From Thermosynechococcus vestitus BP-1 (GTDB lineage Bacteria > Cyanobacteriota > Cyanobacteriia > Thermosynechococcales > Thermosynechococcaceae), in assembly GCF_000011345.1 (NCBI RefSeq), contig NC_004113.1, positions 1,550,001 through 1,614,000 of the forward strand: a stretch of DNA of 64,000 bases. Reading direction: 5' to 3'. The notes below the pieces were generated by a model. It was given only the letters and a program-made list of their open reading frames with translations. It was not told the DNA's origin and ran no database searches. This document shows, piece by piece, positions 28,001-36,963 of this stretch (positions are counted from its first letter, which is position 1; every line of letters starts with the position of its first letter). The translations under genes were made by a program, and so were the position numbers.

Positions 28001-28164
28001 CTTGACATCCTCCCCCCGCTAAAGCAGGGGGATTCCCAAAATCACTTTTGGGACTTTCTGCTTCTTCGCAGTTGCCCTCTAGACGTATGCCTATCAGGTC
28101 TTACACCCGCTCCACAGACTGTAACCGTGTGTCCCACGGCCAAAATATTCCGAGCAGCATTTAG
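28001..28164 (-). ncRNA. Orphan omega-RNA-like scaffold in the IS605 remnant
   Basis: This right-end segment is nearly identical to the putative omega-RNA of the intact element and keeps the TCCCAAAA-GTGA-TTTTGGGA hairpin. The adjoining host bases, which would be the guide, begin TTCAGAGCATCTGCAAT on the minus strand. Whether it is transcribed is unknown. Confidence 0.45.
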
Positions 28165-29013
28165 TCGGGTAGCAGGGGGGCATTGCTGCCCCCTAGCCCC
28201 CTAGGAACCGGACGTGCAAGTTTCCCCGCATCCGGCTCGAGCCCCCCAAGACCCCTCATTTAAGAGGAACCGGTTGTGCATGCAACCTTTACGATACTCA
28301 TCTACAGCCTCTCTACCTTTGGTGGAAGGTTTGGTGGAAGGTTGGTGACCGCACCAGTGACTCAAGATCACCGCCATTTGCTTTGTCACCATTAGGGAGG
28401 TTCTGTAGGTTTTCCCGTAATCGGGGACCAGCGGGAAGTCTGCCCTCTTTCGAGTCGGATGATGTTGAATGTCCTGCCAACATTCTCAATCCCTATCTAG
28501 CCCATTACAGGCTAGCATTCGCTTTTTCCCGCCTCCTCTACCCGCACCCTCATCAGCTTTCCTTGCGGTTTGCCTGCCTTGAATGTTCAAGGCGAAGATA
28601 CGGGCTTACCACGTTCCGCTTAGTTGACACGAGGGGTTAGGTGCTGACTATGCCCCGACGGATCAACATCCCCGTACACCGACGTGGAAGCGTTGTATCT
28701 TGTCCGCTTGCCGTTTTGGCTCAGGCCTGTCAGCGTCTTTGGCCTGTATGTGATAACGGGGCTTCTAACGTCACTTCACTTGCGTTCACCATACCCTTAA
28801 GCCTAGCTCCCTATCACCTGACGCTGGTGAAGTTGCTTCCTCCTCACGGATTCAGCTCCAACCTTACGGTTCGGGCTACGTTGTCGGGAGGGCTTCATAC
28901 CTGACCGTTGCCAGTCACGCATGCCTCCCTAGGCTACAGCTGGGGGAACAACCGGTCCCATTCTAGCTTGTTGGGCTAGTGGGTCCATCAACTTAAGCGG
29001 CTTCGTGTCGCAC
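28165..29013 (-). mobile_element. ORF-less group II intron, 849 bp
   Basis: The 5' end is GTGCGAC (29013 downward), fitting GUGYG. Domain V is at 28205-28238 and matches the 34-nt consensus, from GAGCCGGATGCG through GAAA to GCACGTCCGGTTC. A G/C-rich domain VI hairpin and a CCCGAC 3' end follow. The 8 nt before the 5' splice site (GGCGTGGA) can pair with TCCACGTC inside domain I (complement of 28681-28688) as IBS1/EBS1 with one G-U pair. No reverse-transcriptase reading frame is present, so mobility would need a maturase in trans; such ORF-less introns are known in Thermosynechococcus. Confidence 0.85.
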
Positions 29014-30010
29014 TCCACGCCTCACATTATAGCGATTATTCTGTGAGTAACACAACTATACTTGGCAGTCACAGACTATCGCTCCTATCCCTCCCCTCCC
29101 TAAAGGAAGGGGTCTCTCGGAGGTAAAGATGATTCCTACAGAGCCGCAACCGTTCTTTGATCTCGCTCATCCATCTGCGCGTGGCGCTGAATATTTTGAA
29201 GTGGTGTCTTTAGGTGCGGTCTTTTGGCCACTGGAGCAACAGCGGATTGCCGAAGTATGGAAACGGGGTGACTTTACTGCCGAAAAGGTACTCCTGGCCG
29301 CCCATCGCGATCGCTATGAGGCGCTCTATCAATTGGCCGATCGCCTTTCATTAGTAACCAACTGGAGGATTCAGGATTTTCTCGAGGGAATTCAGGGGAA
29401 AGGCTGGCTGGATCAAAAGCCTACCAAAGCAGTGATTCACAAAGATCAACGACAGCAGTGGTGTGAGGCAACGGTCAATCGTTGTCCCAATAGTGCAACA
29501 GCCAACAGCAAGTTCCTGAAAATTTGGGAATTTGAGCTACTGTCTGAGCTTGCAGCAGGAGAACGATACCCTAGCCTTTATGCAATTTGCCCAGATGCTT
29601 GAGCGGCTCCTGTTTTGGCAATGCGAACAGGAAGATTGGCGCACTCAGGGGCACTTAGGTGAGGAATTCTTGGGGGAAGGCAACTATTCGGGATCCAACA
29701 TTGGGGGTGCTTTGGCAAGCATGGATAAAAGTGGAGCAGCGATCGCCAGATGATTCTTTTGTGAAAAAGCTAAGGACGGTCAATGAATATCGCAATGGCG
29801 TCGTTCACCGCAACCGGGCGCTCAGCCCTGCAGAGTTGAGTCAGTTGGCAGATGTTTCCCCAGAGGTATCCCCCGCAGACATTCACCACGGGCTGTTAAA
29901 CATCCTTCGCGAAGTTCTCAAAAAGCCAATGGGTGAAGAGCAAATGCATCAAAAAGGGGTGGCGCGATCGCTCTACGAGTGGGGACTAGAGCAATTGCAA
30001 TCATCGTAGC

Positions 30011-31078
30011 CTAGGTCGCAATCTCCACCCCAAAAACCTCTTGGAAGACTTTGCCGACCTTGTAGCCGGAGTCAATAGACTCTAGGGGATCCTTGCGCAA
30101 TCGGTGCCGCAGACAGAGAACAATCACCCGCGCAATATCCTCAACAGTGACCTCCGTGCGTCCCTCAAAGGCCGCCAAGGCCTTGGCCGCGCGGTTAGTG
30201 ACAATGTCTCCCCGCAGGCCGTCCACATCCAGCTCAGCACACACTTGGGAAATTTTCACTCGCAGCTCGTGGTCAATGGTGACCTTGGGCAATAGGGCTT
30301 GGGCAGCGACCAACTTGGCTTGCAGGGCTTCCTGTTGCGCCTGGTATTTCGCCAAAAAGGCCTCGGGATTTTGATCAAATTGCGATCGCTGTTCCACAAT
30401 TTCCACCCGCAGGGTTGGGTCCTTGACGGTGCGAATCTCAGCGTGCATGCCAAAGCGATCTAGCAGTTGGGGTCGCAATTCCCCTTCTTCAGGATTACCA
30501 GAGCCAACTAGGACAAAGCGGGCTGGATGACGAATTGAAATCCCCTCACGCTCAACGGTATTCCAGCCGGAGGCAGCGGCATCCAGGAGGACATCCACTA
30601 AGTGATCATCCAGCAGGTTCACCTCATCCACATAGAGAATGCCGCGATTTGCCTTGGCCAACAGTCCCGGCTCAAAGGCTTTCACCCCCTCAGCAAGGGC
30701 TTTTTCAATGTCAATCGTGCCGCACACCCGATCTTCTGTGGCTCCCAGGGGCAGATCCACCATGGGTACCTTTTTCTTGATGGTGTGAATGGGTTCACCG
30801 GCTGCCACAGCCACCTTCACGGCATCGCTCATGAGATCGGGATCACTGGGGTGACTATTGAAGGGGTCATCGGCAACCACCTCAATTTCTGGCAGCAAAT
30901 CCGCTAGGGCACGAATAGTGGTTGATTTGCCCGTGCCGCGATCGCCCATGATCATCACCCCACCAATTTTGGGGTCAATGACATTGAGCAACAATGACAG
31001 TTTCATTTCGTCTTGACCGACAATTGCCGCAAAGGGAAAAACAGGCCGACGAGGGACAGCAGTCGCAGTCACAGGCAT
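30011..31078 (-). CDS. chlI: Magnesium chelatase subunit ChlI
   Basis: Starting at the ATG at 31078 gives 355 residues ([16 protein letters not shown]); an upstream in-frame start at 31114 adds 12 Cys-rich residues unlike the family. The AAA+ motifs are clear: P-loop [15 protein letters not shown], Walker [18 protein letters not shown], sensor 1 [11 protein letters not shown], and the Arg finger [11 protein letters not shown]. With ChlD and ChlH it inserts Mg into protoporphyrin IX. Its stop lies 1 bp past the end of the pseudogene on the other strand. Confidence 0.96.
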   Translation of the reverse strand: MPVTATAVPRRPVFPFAAIVGQDEMKLSLLLNVIDPKIGGVMIMGDRGTGKSTTIRALADLLPEIEVVADDPFNSHPSDPDLMSDAVKVAVAAGEPIHTIKKKVPMVDLPLGATEDRVCGTIDIEKALAEGVKAFEPGLLAKANRGILYVDEVNLLDDHLVDVLLDAAASGWNTVEREGISIRHPARFVLVGSGNPEEGELRPQLLDRFGMHAEIRTVKDPTLRVEIVEQRSQFDQNPEAFLAKYQAQQEALQAKLVAAQALLPKVTIDHELRVKISQVCAELDVDGLRGDIVTNRAAKALAAFEGRTEVTVEDIARVIVLCLRHRLRKDPLESIDSGYKVGKVFQEVFGVEIAT

Positions 31079-31419
31079 CACATCGCAAAAACAGCATTGA
31101 CTATTGTGCCACATTGCGTTTGTGCTGCCACAGCAAAATTTTTCCGCAAAATCCTAGCCCTAGGGGGAGAAAGCGTGGTACCCTAGCTAGAGATAACTGA
31201 AGAGCTAAGTGCACCCATTTGCCGTGCTCTGCTCCACCCACCAAGGTTCTCAATTAGCAACAATCGCTGTGAACCAGTTGAGCCATTCTACACCACTAAC
31301 AAAAGCCGGGTCTTTACATGCCAGTCTTGGCTCTAGGCCTTGGTTACGAGCGGTTTCTCACGCCCGAGTGTCCATTTTTCAACCATGTTGTTTTTAAGCT
31401 GCCTAAGGGAGGTTTCTTT
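31079..31419. promoter_or_regulatory. Divergent region between chlI and the RRM gene
   Basis: This gap of about 340 bp separates divergent genes, so it must carry both promoters. The half nearest the RRM gene is likely its 5' leader, since it runs uninterrupted to the ribosome-binding site. I see no clear promoter hexamers, riboswitch or terminator in it. Confidence 0.35.
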
Positions 31420-31899
31420 ATGTCTGTGCGTTTGTATGTGGGCAATCTGCCGCGTGATTTGAGCCGCGAAGAGTTAGAAGCCCTATTTAACCAGGAAGTG
31501 GGCGAAGTGGGTACCACTAAACTGATTACGGATCGTAAGACTGGCAAGTGCCGGGGATTTGGCTTTGTCACTGTCGAATCCGAAGAAGTGGCGGATCAGG
31601 TGATTGAGAAACTCAACGGCTACACTTTTAAGGACAATCCCCTCAAGATTGAAAAGGCCAACGACAAGCCCAAGTCTGAAGCTAAAGAAAAAGAAGAAGC
31701 AGCGGCAGAAAAATCCACTCCCAACAGCCGCAGCAATAACCGCAAAAATAACAAAAATAATGGGCGGCGTACTCAAGTCAATTCTGCGCCGACTGAATAT
31801 AGCTCCATGGACACGGAAGCCGCTCAACCCGATCCCCGCTGGGCAGATGCCTTAGCACAGCTCAAAGAACGGCTCCTCGCTCAAAGCAGTAACGCTTAA
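31420..31899 (+). CDS. RRM-type RNA-binding protein
   Basis: The ATG at 31420 follows AAGGGAGG at about 31405-31412 and gives 159 residues. One RRM occupies 1-85, with RNP2 LYVGNL and RNP1 RGFGFVTV. A low-complexity tail of Glu/Ala, Asn and Arg follows, and a short helical C-terminus (WADALAQLKERLLAQ). Cyanobacterial Rbp proteins are often induced by cold. The non-coding stretch upstream to 31079 could hold a long leader. Confidence 0.93.
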   Translation: MSVRLYVGNLPRDLSREELEALFNQEVGEVGTTKLITDRKTGKCRGFGFVTVESEEVADQVIEKLNGYTFKDNPLKIEKANDKPKSEAKEKEEAAAEKSTPNSRSNNRKNNKNNGRRTQVNSAPTEYSSMDTEAAQPDPRWADALAQLKERLLAQSSNA

Positions 31900-31917
31900 G
31901 GGTTTTAGGCTGTTTCT

Positions 31918-32520
31918 ATGACGGTGGATCCCTGGCCATTTGTTACTCCGGGTATCCCCGACGGTCTCTTTGAGCGATTACCAGGTATTCCCCTCACCCA
32001 ACGGGAAACGCGGTTATTGATGCTCTCCTATTTGCGGCTTGAACCGGACTCTTGCCTTTGGGATGTGGGAGCAGGCACAGGTACAATTGCTGTTGAGGCA
32101 GCACGCTTGGCAAAGCGGGGACAGGTGATTGCCATTGAACGGGATGAGGAAGTCGTTGATCTGATCCAGCGCAATTGCGATCGCTTTGGCGTCAAGAATG
32201 TACAGATTGTTGCCGGTTTGGCTCCAGACTGCTTTCCTCAGCTACGTCGCAGACCGCAGCGGATTTGCCTGGAGGGGGGGCGCCCCATCAAAGAAGTTTT
32301 ACTGCGAGCGTGGGAGTATCTTGCCCCCGGTGGTCGCTTGGTGGCGATCGCCAGTAGCTTAGAAAATCTCTATGCCCTCTCTGAGGGTTTCGCAACAGTC
32401 CAAGCCCGCAGCCTAGAGGTGGTGCAATCGGTGATCAATCGTCTGGAAACGCGGGGCGGCCATCAAATTTTTGCAGCCGTGGAACCAATCTTTATTCTCA
32501 GTGGAGAAAAAATCGCCTAA
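31918..32520 (+). CDS. cbiT: Cobalt-precorrin-6B C15-methyltransferase (decarboxylating) CbiT
   Basis: The product is 200 residues with an SAM-binding Rossmann fold: WDVGAGTGTIAVEAARL (motif I), VIAIERDEEVVDLIQRN (motif II). The opening GIPDGLFERLPGIPLTQRETR is typical of CbiT/CobL C-terminal domains. It acts in cobalamin synthesis. Its stop overlaps the start of rsmI by one base (TAATG). Confidence 0.9.
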   Translation: MTVDPWPFVTPGIPDGLFERLPGIPLTQRETRLLMLSYLRLEPDSCLWDVGAGTGTIAVEAARLAKRGQVIAIERDEEVVDLIQRNCDRFGVKNVQIVAGLAPDCFPQLRRRPQRICLEGGRPIKEVLLRAWEYLAPGGRLVAIASSLENLYALSEGFATVQARSLEVVQSVINRLETRGGHQIFAAVEPIFILSGEKIA

Positions 32521-33365
32521 TGGGTATTGGGCAATTGTGGGTGGTGGGCACCCCCATTGGCAACCTTGAGGACATGAGCGCTCGTGCCCTACGAATTCTC
32601 AAGGAAGTGGATCTCATTGCTGCCGAGGATACACGCCACACTGGCCGCCTCCTACAGCATTTTGGCATTACCACTCCCCAACTGAGTCTCCATGAGCACA
32701 ATACCCAACAGCGAGTCCCCCAATTGCTTCAGCGCCTAGAGGCGGGTCAACAGATCGCGCTCGTCAGTGATGCGGGCCTACCGGGGGTGTCAGATCCCGG
32801 CTATGAACTCATTGCTGCCTGTATTGCTGGAGGGATTCCCGTGACGCCGATTCCCGGTGCGAATGCTGCCTTAACGGCTTTGATGGCCGCAGGATTACCG
32901 ATGAATCGCTTTTGTTTTGAAGGGTTTTTGCCGACTAAGGGGCGCGATCGCCAGCAGCGACTCGCAGCATTGCAACAGGAAACGCGCACGATGCTTCTCT
33001 ATGAAGCCCCCCATCGCCTGGTGCAAACGGTAGCAGAATTATGTCAGGTCTTGGGGAGCGATCGCCCTGTTGTACTTGCCCGCGAACTGACCAAGCGCCA
33101 CGAAGAATTTTGGCGGGGCACCCTCGGTACTGCCTGCACTTATCTCCAGGAGCATCCCCCCCGGGGCGAATACACACTGGTTTTAGCCGGTGCCCCTGAA
33201 CATTCTCTGGCCGTGAACCCCAATCATCTCGCCGACGAATTGGCAACACTGCTCAACCAAGGTCTTTCGCTTACCCAAGCCAGCCGTCAACTGGCAGCTC
33301 TGACGGGGCTTTCGCGGCGTGACATCTATCAACTAGGGCTCCAGCTTAAACAGGAATCTCCTTAA
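32520..33365 (+). CDS. rsmI: 16S rRNA (cytidine1402-2'-O)-methyltransferase
   Basis: The product is 281 residues. Typical blocks are LWVVGTPIGNLEDMSARAL, AAEDTRHTGRLLQHF, LVSDAGLPGVSDPGYEL, PIPGANAALTALMAAGLP and FEGFLPTKGRDRQQ. It methylates C1402 of 16S rRNA with SAM. It starts within the stop of cbiT and converges with cofG, overlapping it by 20 bp. Confidence 0.95.
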   Translation: MGIGQLWVVGTPIGNLEDMSARALRILKEVDLIAAEDTRHTGRLLQHFGITTPQLSLHEHNTQQRVPQLLQRLEAGQQIALVSDAGLPGVSDPGYELIAACIAGGIPVTPIPGANAALTALMAAGLPMNRFCFEGFLPTKGRDRQQRLAALQQETRTMLLYEAPHRLVQTVAELCQVLGSDRPVVLARELTKRHEEFWRGTLGTACTYLQEHPPRGEYTLVLAGAPEHSLAVNPNHLADELATLLNQGLSLTQASRQLAALTGLSRRDIYQLGLQLKQESP

Positions 33366-34293
33366 CCTTCTCCTTTAAGGGTGGCGGCAACCAATCCACA
33401 AACTGCGGATAAACTGGCAGTCGTGGCACTAATTCCCACCCCCAGGCCTGTAATTGTTCCTTGAGCACGGCTAGATCGGTGTGGGGATAGTCTGGATTGA
33501 CATGATCCAAGGGGACAATGCCCCCCAAGTCGCGAGCACCGGCTTCTAGGCACGCCCGAAAGACCTCTGGTTCTGTGACTAGATTTGCAGGAATTTGAAT
33601 CGTGATGTCCTCAGGCAAGAGCGATCGCGCCCACTGCACCACTTGGGGTAATTGCTTTAGATCAAAAGGGGGTAGCCTCTCTGCCTGCTGCTGGCCGGGA
33701 CTGTGGGGCTGCAGAATCACCTCCTGAATATGTCCCCAGCGCCGATGACCCTCAGCAATGGCCGTGAGAGTCTCTGCCCAATCCTGGGGCGCTTCACCAA
33801 TGCCCAAGAGCAATCCCGTCGTGAAGGGTATGCCCAGTTCCCCGGCCTGTTCCAGTTGGTGTAAACGAAGTTGCGGATCCTTACTGGGGGCATGGCGATG
33901 GACACCTTGTAACAACTTGGGGGTCAACTGCTCCAGCATCAGCCCCATTGAGACATTTACTGCCTTGAGGGCGGTCATTTCTGCTCGAGTTAGGGGGCCC
34001 GCATTGGTATGGGGCAAAAATCCCTGATCCAACGCTAAGGCTGCTAGATCGTAGAGACGCTCTAACCATTTGGAACGCTGGGGACTGTTGGGGGCAACTT
34101 CGCCACTGAGAATGAGAATTTCCCGTACCCGTTGCGGATCCAGCTCTGCTAACTGCTTGGCCGCCGCCTTCAAAGTCAGCCAACCCCTCGTGCCAATGTC
34201 CTGCCGGAAATTACAGTAGGTACAGCGATTAAAACACTCATAGGTCGGCACAAGGGTGAAGGCTGGACTGTAGGTGATGGTGCGATCGCCCAT
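33346..34293 (-). CDS. cofG: FO synthase subunit CofG (7,8-didemethyl-8-hydroxy-5-deazariboflavin synthase)
   Basis: The product is 315 residues and a radical SAM enzyme with the cluster motif CFNRCTYC near residue 20. LILSGEVAPNSPQR, HTNAGPLTRAEM, MGLMLEQ and GLLLGIGEAPQDW match CofG. With CofH it makes the deazaflavin FO. In cyanobacteria FO is used as a photolyase antenna, not for F420. No cofH lies in this window. Confidence 0.93.
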   Translation of the reverse strand: MGDRTITYSPAFTLVPTYECFNRCTYCNFRQDIGTRGWLTLKAAAKQLAELDPQRVREILILSGEVAPNSPQRSKWLERLYDLAALALDQGFLPHTNAGPLTRAEMTALKAVNVSMGLMLEQLTPKLLQGVHRHAPSKDPQLRLHQLEQAGELGIPFTTGLLLGIGEAPQDWAETLTAIAEGHRRWGHIQEVILQPHSPGQQQAERLPPFDLKQLPQVVQWARSLLPEDITIQIPANLVTEPEVFRACLEAGARDLGGIVPLDHVNPDYPHTDLAVLKEQLQAWGWELVPRLPVYPQFVDWLPPPLKEKVKEIPV

Positions 34294-34353
34294 AGGAGAC
34301 TAACGAAAAAGTGCGCTTAATCTCAGCACCACTGCGTTCAGGGTGATGATTTC

Positions 34354-34587
34354 TTAATAACGGGCGATCGCGAAGACGTAGAGGGCATGGCCTGCCAACA
34401 ACGTGAACCACAGGAGTGTGACTGTGGGCATAAAGGGTACCGCCGTGGGTTGTACCTGATGCCAAAACCAGCCACCGGAATTCAACGCAGCAAAAAGGGC
34501 AACATGGACAGCAAAATTCATGCGATCGTCCAAGCGGCGATAGCTCGGATCGCGACGATCGGGCTTACGGGGCCAACGGGGAGGCAT
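34354..34587 (-). CDS. Small 2TM-type membrane protein
   Basis: The product is 77 residues. A basic N-terminus (MPPRWPRKPDRRDPSYRRLDDR) is followed by two hydrophobic helices, about 24-42 and 52-73 (MPTVTLLWFTLLAGHALYVF). The arrangement resembles 2TM-domain proteins. Function unknown. It sits 11 bp downstream of ftrV. Confidence 0.7.
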   Translation of the reverse strand: MPPRWPRKPDRRDPSYRRLDDRMNFAVHVALFAALNSGGWFWHQVQPTAVPFMPTVTLLWFTLLAGHALYVFAIARY

Positions 34588-34598
34588 AGAGAGCGTAC

Positions 34599-34844
34599 CT
34601 AAATCACTTCCAGCTCGTCGGGGTGCAAGTGGGCAACAAACTTGGGACTAAACCGCACTTGAATCGGGTAGTTGGGACTAATGGGACGGCCTTGCCAGTC
34701 GCTGAGAACAGCGCAAATTTCCCCCTCCATCCCTTGAATATCAAAAGGTTCATTGCGGTGATCGGGATGGTGATAGACAATGGTGGGGGTCTTGACGCGG
34801 ACCCGCAGTCCAACACTTAAAGCTTGTTGCTCCATAACGCTCAT
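34599..34844 (-). CDS. ftrV: Ferredoxin-thioredoxin reductase variable (alpha) chain
   Basis: The ATG at 34844 gives 81 residues; a start at 34937 would add 31 residues not typical of the family. VGLRVRVKTPTIVYHHPDHRNEPFDIQG, GEICAVLSDWQGRPISPNYPIQV and KFVAHLHPDELEVI are classic FTR alpha motifs, an SH3-like barrel. It pairs with the catalytic FeS beta chain to pass electrons from ferredoxin to thioredoxin. Confidence 0.93.
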   Translation of the reverse strand: MSVMEQQALSVGLRVRVKTPTIVYHHPDHRNEPFDIQGMEGEICAVLSDWQGRPISPNYPIQVRFSPKFVAHLHPDELEVI

Positions 34845-34963
34845 TTGTTGTTTGCTCTCCTCGACTGGCAGGGGTTTTATTTTTATCGTCGCATACGGAC
34901 TGGCAAGGGCGATCGCCCTAGGACAATTGAAAATCAATTGTTACCATTACCCACCAACCTCTG

Positions 34964-35956
34964 TCAGTTGGCAGAGGAGATCATTGGATAATCGAGGGAG
35001 CTGCCATTGGCGCTCATTGTCATTGGTGGCCTCAGGAGCAGTGAGCGCACTTGATGGCGTTTTTCGGGGCTGAGGTATTCCTGTTGGATACAGCGCCAAG
35101 TTTGCCACTGGCGTGTTTGCTCAAGGGCAATCATTTCTGCCAGGCAAGGAGAGGCTTGACGGAGATTGAGGCCGAGTTGGGTACGGAAAAAGTCATCAAG
35201 GACAACACCATCGTGAAGTGTTCCTAGGAGTTCTTGCAACTGCGCAAAAGCACTCACCTGTTCGTTGAAGGCGTCTCCATAGACACCGCTAAAGAGTTCC
35301 ATTTGATAGCGTACCCGTTTGATTTGCTTGCGCAGATCGTGGAGATCCTCACCCGCCGTTTGCAGCCACTGGGGCGGGTGACTGACTGTCAGGAAGAGGG
35401 GGCGATCGCCCTGCCATTCAATCGCCACTTGCCACCCCGGATGCAGCAGGAGCGCACACACCAAGGGCAATAGGATGTCGGGGGCAATCAGTTCCGTGGG
35501 TAAGTTGGCAATTGCACGATATTGAGGGGCAGCGAGCCATTCTTCTAGACCCTGTTGCAATTTGCGATAGCGATCGCTGCGCAGCAATTGAAGCGCTTTT
35601 TGCAACAGTTCTGCCCGTTGCTTTTCGAGCTTTTTAATGAGCTTGGCCAGTTGTTGTTGCTCAGAGCGGGGCAGGTGAGGGTAATACTGCTCTTTGAGCG
35701 CCAGCATCATCACATCCAAATCCCGTACGGGACTGAGGCTGCCGGCGATCGCCCGTACCCGCTCAATGGAGACCCCCTTAGGCAAACGTACCGTATTACG
35801 AAACACCTCCAGAGCGGTGCGCAGGCGGCGCAAACCCACGCGCATCTGATGAATCGCCTCAACATCGCGATCGCGAATCACTCCCGGCTCGTGTTTGCTA
35901 ATTTTGCGGTAGTACTTTTCAAAAGCAGCGTATGCGATATGCTCTAGGGTCTCCAT
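34964..35956 (-). CDS. CHAD domain protein
   Basis: The product is 330 residues, all helical. Conserved His/Arg/Lys positions typical of CHAD are seen: AIHQMRVGLRRLRTALEVF, then SPVRDLDVMM and LRKQIKRVRYQMELF. CHAD domains bind polyphosphate. A role in polyphosphate handling is inference from the family. Confidence 0.9.
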   Translation of the reverse strand: METLEHIAYAAFEKYYRKISKHEPGVIRDRDVEAIHQMRVGLRRLRTALEVFRNTVRLPKGVSIERVRAIAGSLSPVRDLDVMMLALKEQYYPHLPRSEQQQLAKLIKKLEKQRAELLQKALQLLRSDRYRKLQQGLEEWLAAPQYRAIANLPTELIAPDILLPLVCALLLHPGWQVAIEWQGDRPLFLTVSHPPQWLQTAGEDLHDLRKQIKRVRYQMELFSGVYGDAFNEQVSAFAQLQELLGTLHDGVVLDDFFRTQLGLNLRQASPCLAEMIALEQTRQWQTWRCIQQEYLSPEKRHQVRSLLLRPPMTMSANGSSLDYPMISSAN

Positions 35957-36096
35957 AAAACGCCCTCCCTGCTCAACGCCCGAAGGAATACCACCATCAA
36001 ACTAACGTTTATTAACCAAGGCTACTTTTTTCTTAATTTTAACTTCACTATATTCGACTATATTCTACGGTTGTGGCTAAATCACTGCTTGGCAAC

Positions 36097-36126
36097 AAAA
36101 AACCCCCCTCAACCGGAACGGGGGTT
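36097..36126 (-). terminator. Rho-independent terminator of sodB
   Basis: On the minus strand AACCCCC (36120-36126) pairs with GGGGGTT (36101-36107) around a 12-nt loop, followed by T residues (A run 36097-36102). It lies 43 bp after the sodB stop. Confidence 0.88.
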
Positions 36127-36169
36127 CAGTGAAGTCATTCAGTAACCGCCAAATAAACAATTGGGAATC

Positions 36170-36772
36170 TTAGGCAGCCGCCAAGTTCTTAGCAACAAAA
36201 TCCCAGTTCACCAATTGGTTCAGGAAGTTATCAATAAAGTCGGGACGACGGTTTTGGTAGTCGAGATAGTAGGCGTGCTCCCAAACATCAATCGTCAGTA
36301 GGGGCACTTGACCGTGAACTAAGGGGTTTTCGGCATTGGCAGTTTTAGTCACCTTCAGTGTGCCAGCTTCGAGCACCAGCCATGCCCAACCACTGCCAAA
36401 TTGGGTCGCCGCGGCATTTTTGAACTGGGCTTTGAATTCGTCGTAGCTCCCAAAAGCACTGTTGATCCGAGCGGCCACATCACCCGTAGGCACACCACCG
36501 CCACCTGGCTTGAGGCTATTCCAGAAGAAGGTGTGATTCCACACTTGAGCGGCATTGTTGAAGATGCCCACTTTGGCAGCATCGCCATAGGTTGTGCGAA
36601 TGACATCTTCAAGGGATTTGTCAGCGAGTTCGGTATCTTGAGTCAGCTTATTGAGGTTATCCACGTAGCCCTTATGGTGTTTGCCATAGTGAAATTCAAG
36701 GGTTTTCGCAGACATGCCATAGGGTTCAAGGGCACCCGGATCAAAGGGAAGGGGTTCTTGTACAAATGCCAT
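36170..36772 (-). CDS. sodB: Superoxide dismutase [Fe]
   Basis: From the ATG at 36772 ([11 protein letters not shown]) the product is 200 residues; an in-frame ATG at 36781 is the alternative. Metal ligands are visible in [22 protein letters not shown] and [27 protein letters not shown] has the Gln-Phe-Gly pattern of Fe-SOD. It removes superoxide in the cytosol. A strong terminator follows. Confidence 0.96.
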   Translation of the reverse strand: MAFVQEPLPFDPGALEPYGMSAKTLEFHYGKHHKGYVDNLNKLTQDTELADKSLEDVIRTTYGDAAKVGIFNNAAQVWNHTFFWNSLKPGGGGVPTGDVAARINSAFGSYDEFKAQFKNAAATQFGSGWAWLVLEAGTLKVTKTANAENPLVHGQVPLLTIDVWEHAYYLDYQNRRPDFIDNFLNQLVNWDFVAKNLAAA

Positions 36773-36963
36773 AGTGTTCAATACCTCTCTGAAGGTGATG
36801 CAAGTTTAGGCTACTAGAGATCAGTCATTGCCAAAAGGCACCTAGCAGCAGTGCCCATCGCCTAATTAACAATTCGCAATAATTATATCATCCTCCTTTC
36901 CCCTTCGGAAAAGGCCTGAGCCGCAGCATGATATGTTCAGAAGAGTTTTGGGTCTTAGGCTCT

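Larger units (their letters stand above)
28001..29127 (-). mobile_element. IS200/IS605 remnant with tnpB replaced by a group II intron
   Basis: Read on the minus strand, 29127 to 29014 matches the left end of the intact element (TTTACCTCCGAGAG to the tnpB start GTGGA), and 28164 to 28001 matches the right end from the TAAATGC near the last RuvC motif to GGATGTCAAG. The host pentamer TCATC (29128-29132, complement GATGA) precedes the left end, as in the other copy. About 1046 bp of tnpB (equivalent to 4711-5756) is missing and an 849-bp intron stands in its place. The ends differ from the intact copy by only a few bases. Confidence 0.88.
27390..30009 (+). pseudogene. Possible CARF-type gene, split by an IS605 remnant and twice frameshifted
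   Basis: The 5' part (27390-28000) and 3' part (29128-30009) join in frame across the insertion: CTG AAG ATG ATT gives ADALKMIPTEP. About 497 codons are implied once two extra bases are removed, one T at 29550-29551 and one G in the run at 29672-29676. The N-terminus MKTLIITVGNRQVGW and the later TKGSVPQIADAL look like the two ligand motifs of CARF domains (sensors of cyclic oligoadenylate in type III CRISPR systems). The C-terminal part is helical and ends in RNGVVHRN. The CARF call is tentative, and no cas gene or array lies nearby. Confidence 0.6.

Noticed and set aside
28383-28904. Two open frames inside the group II intron
   Set aside because: They lie in the structured intron RNA on the opposite strand, lack reverse-transcriptase motifs, and are short.
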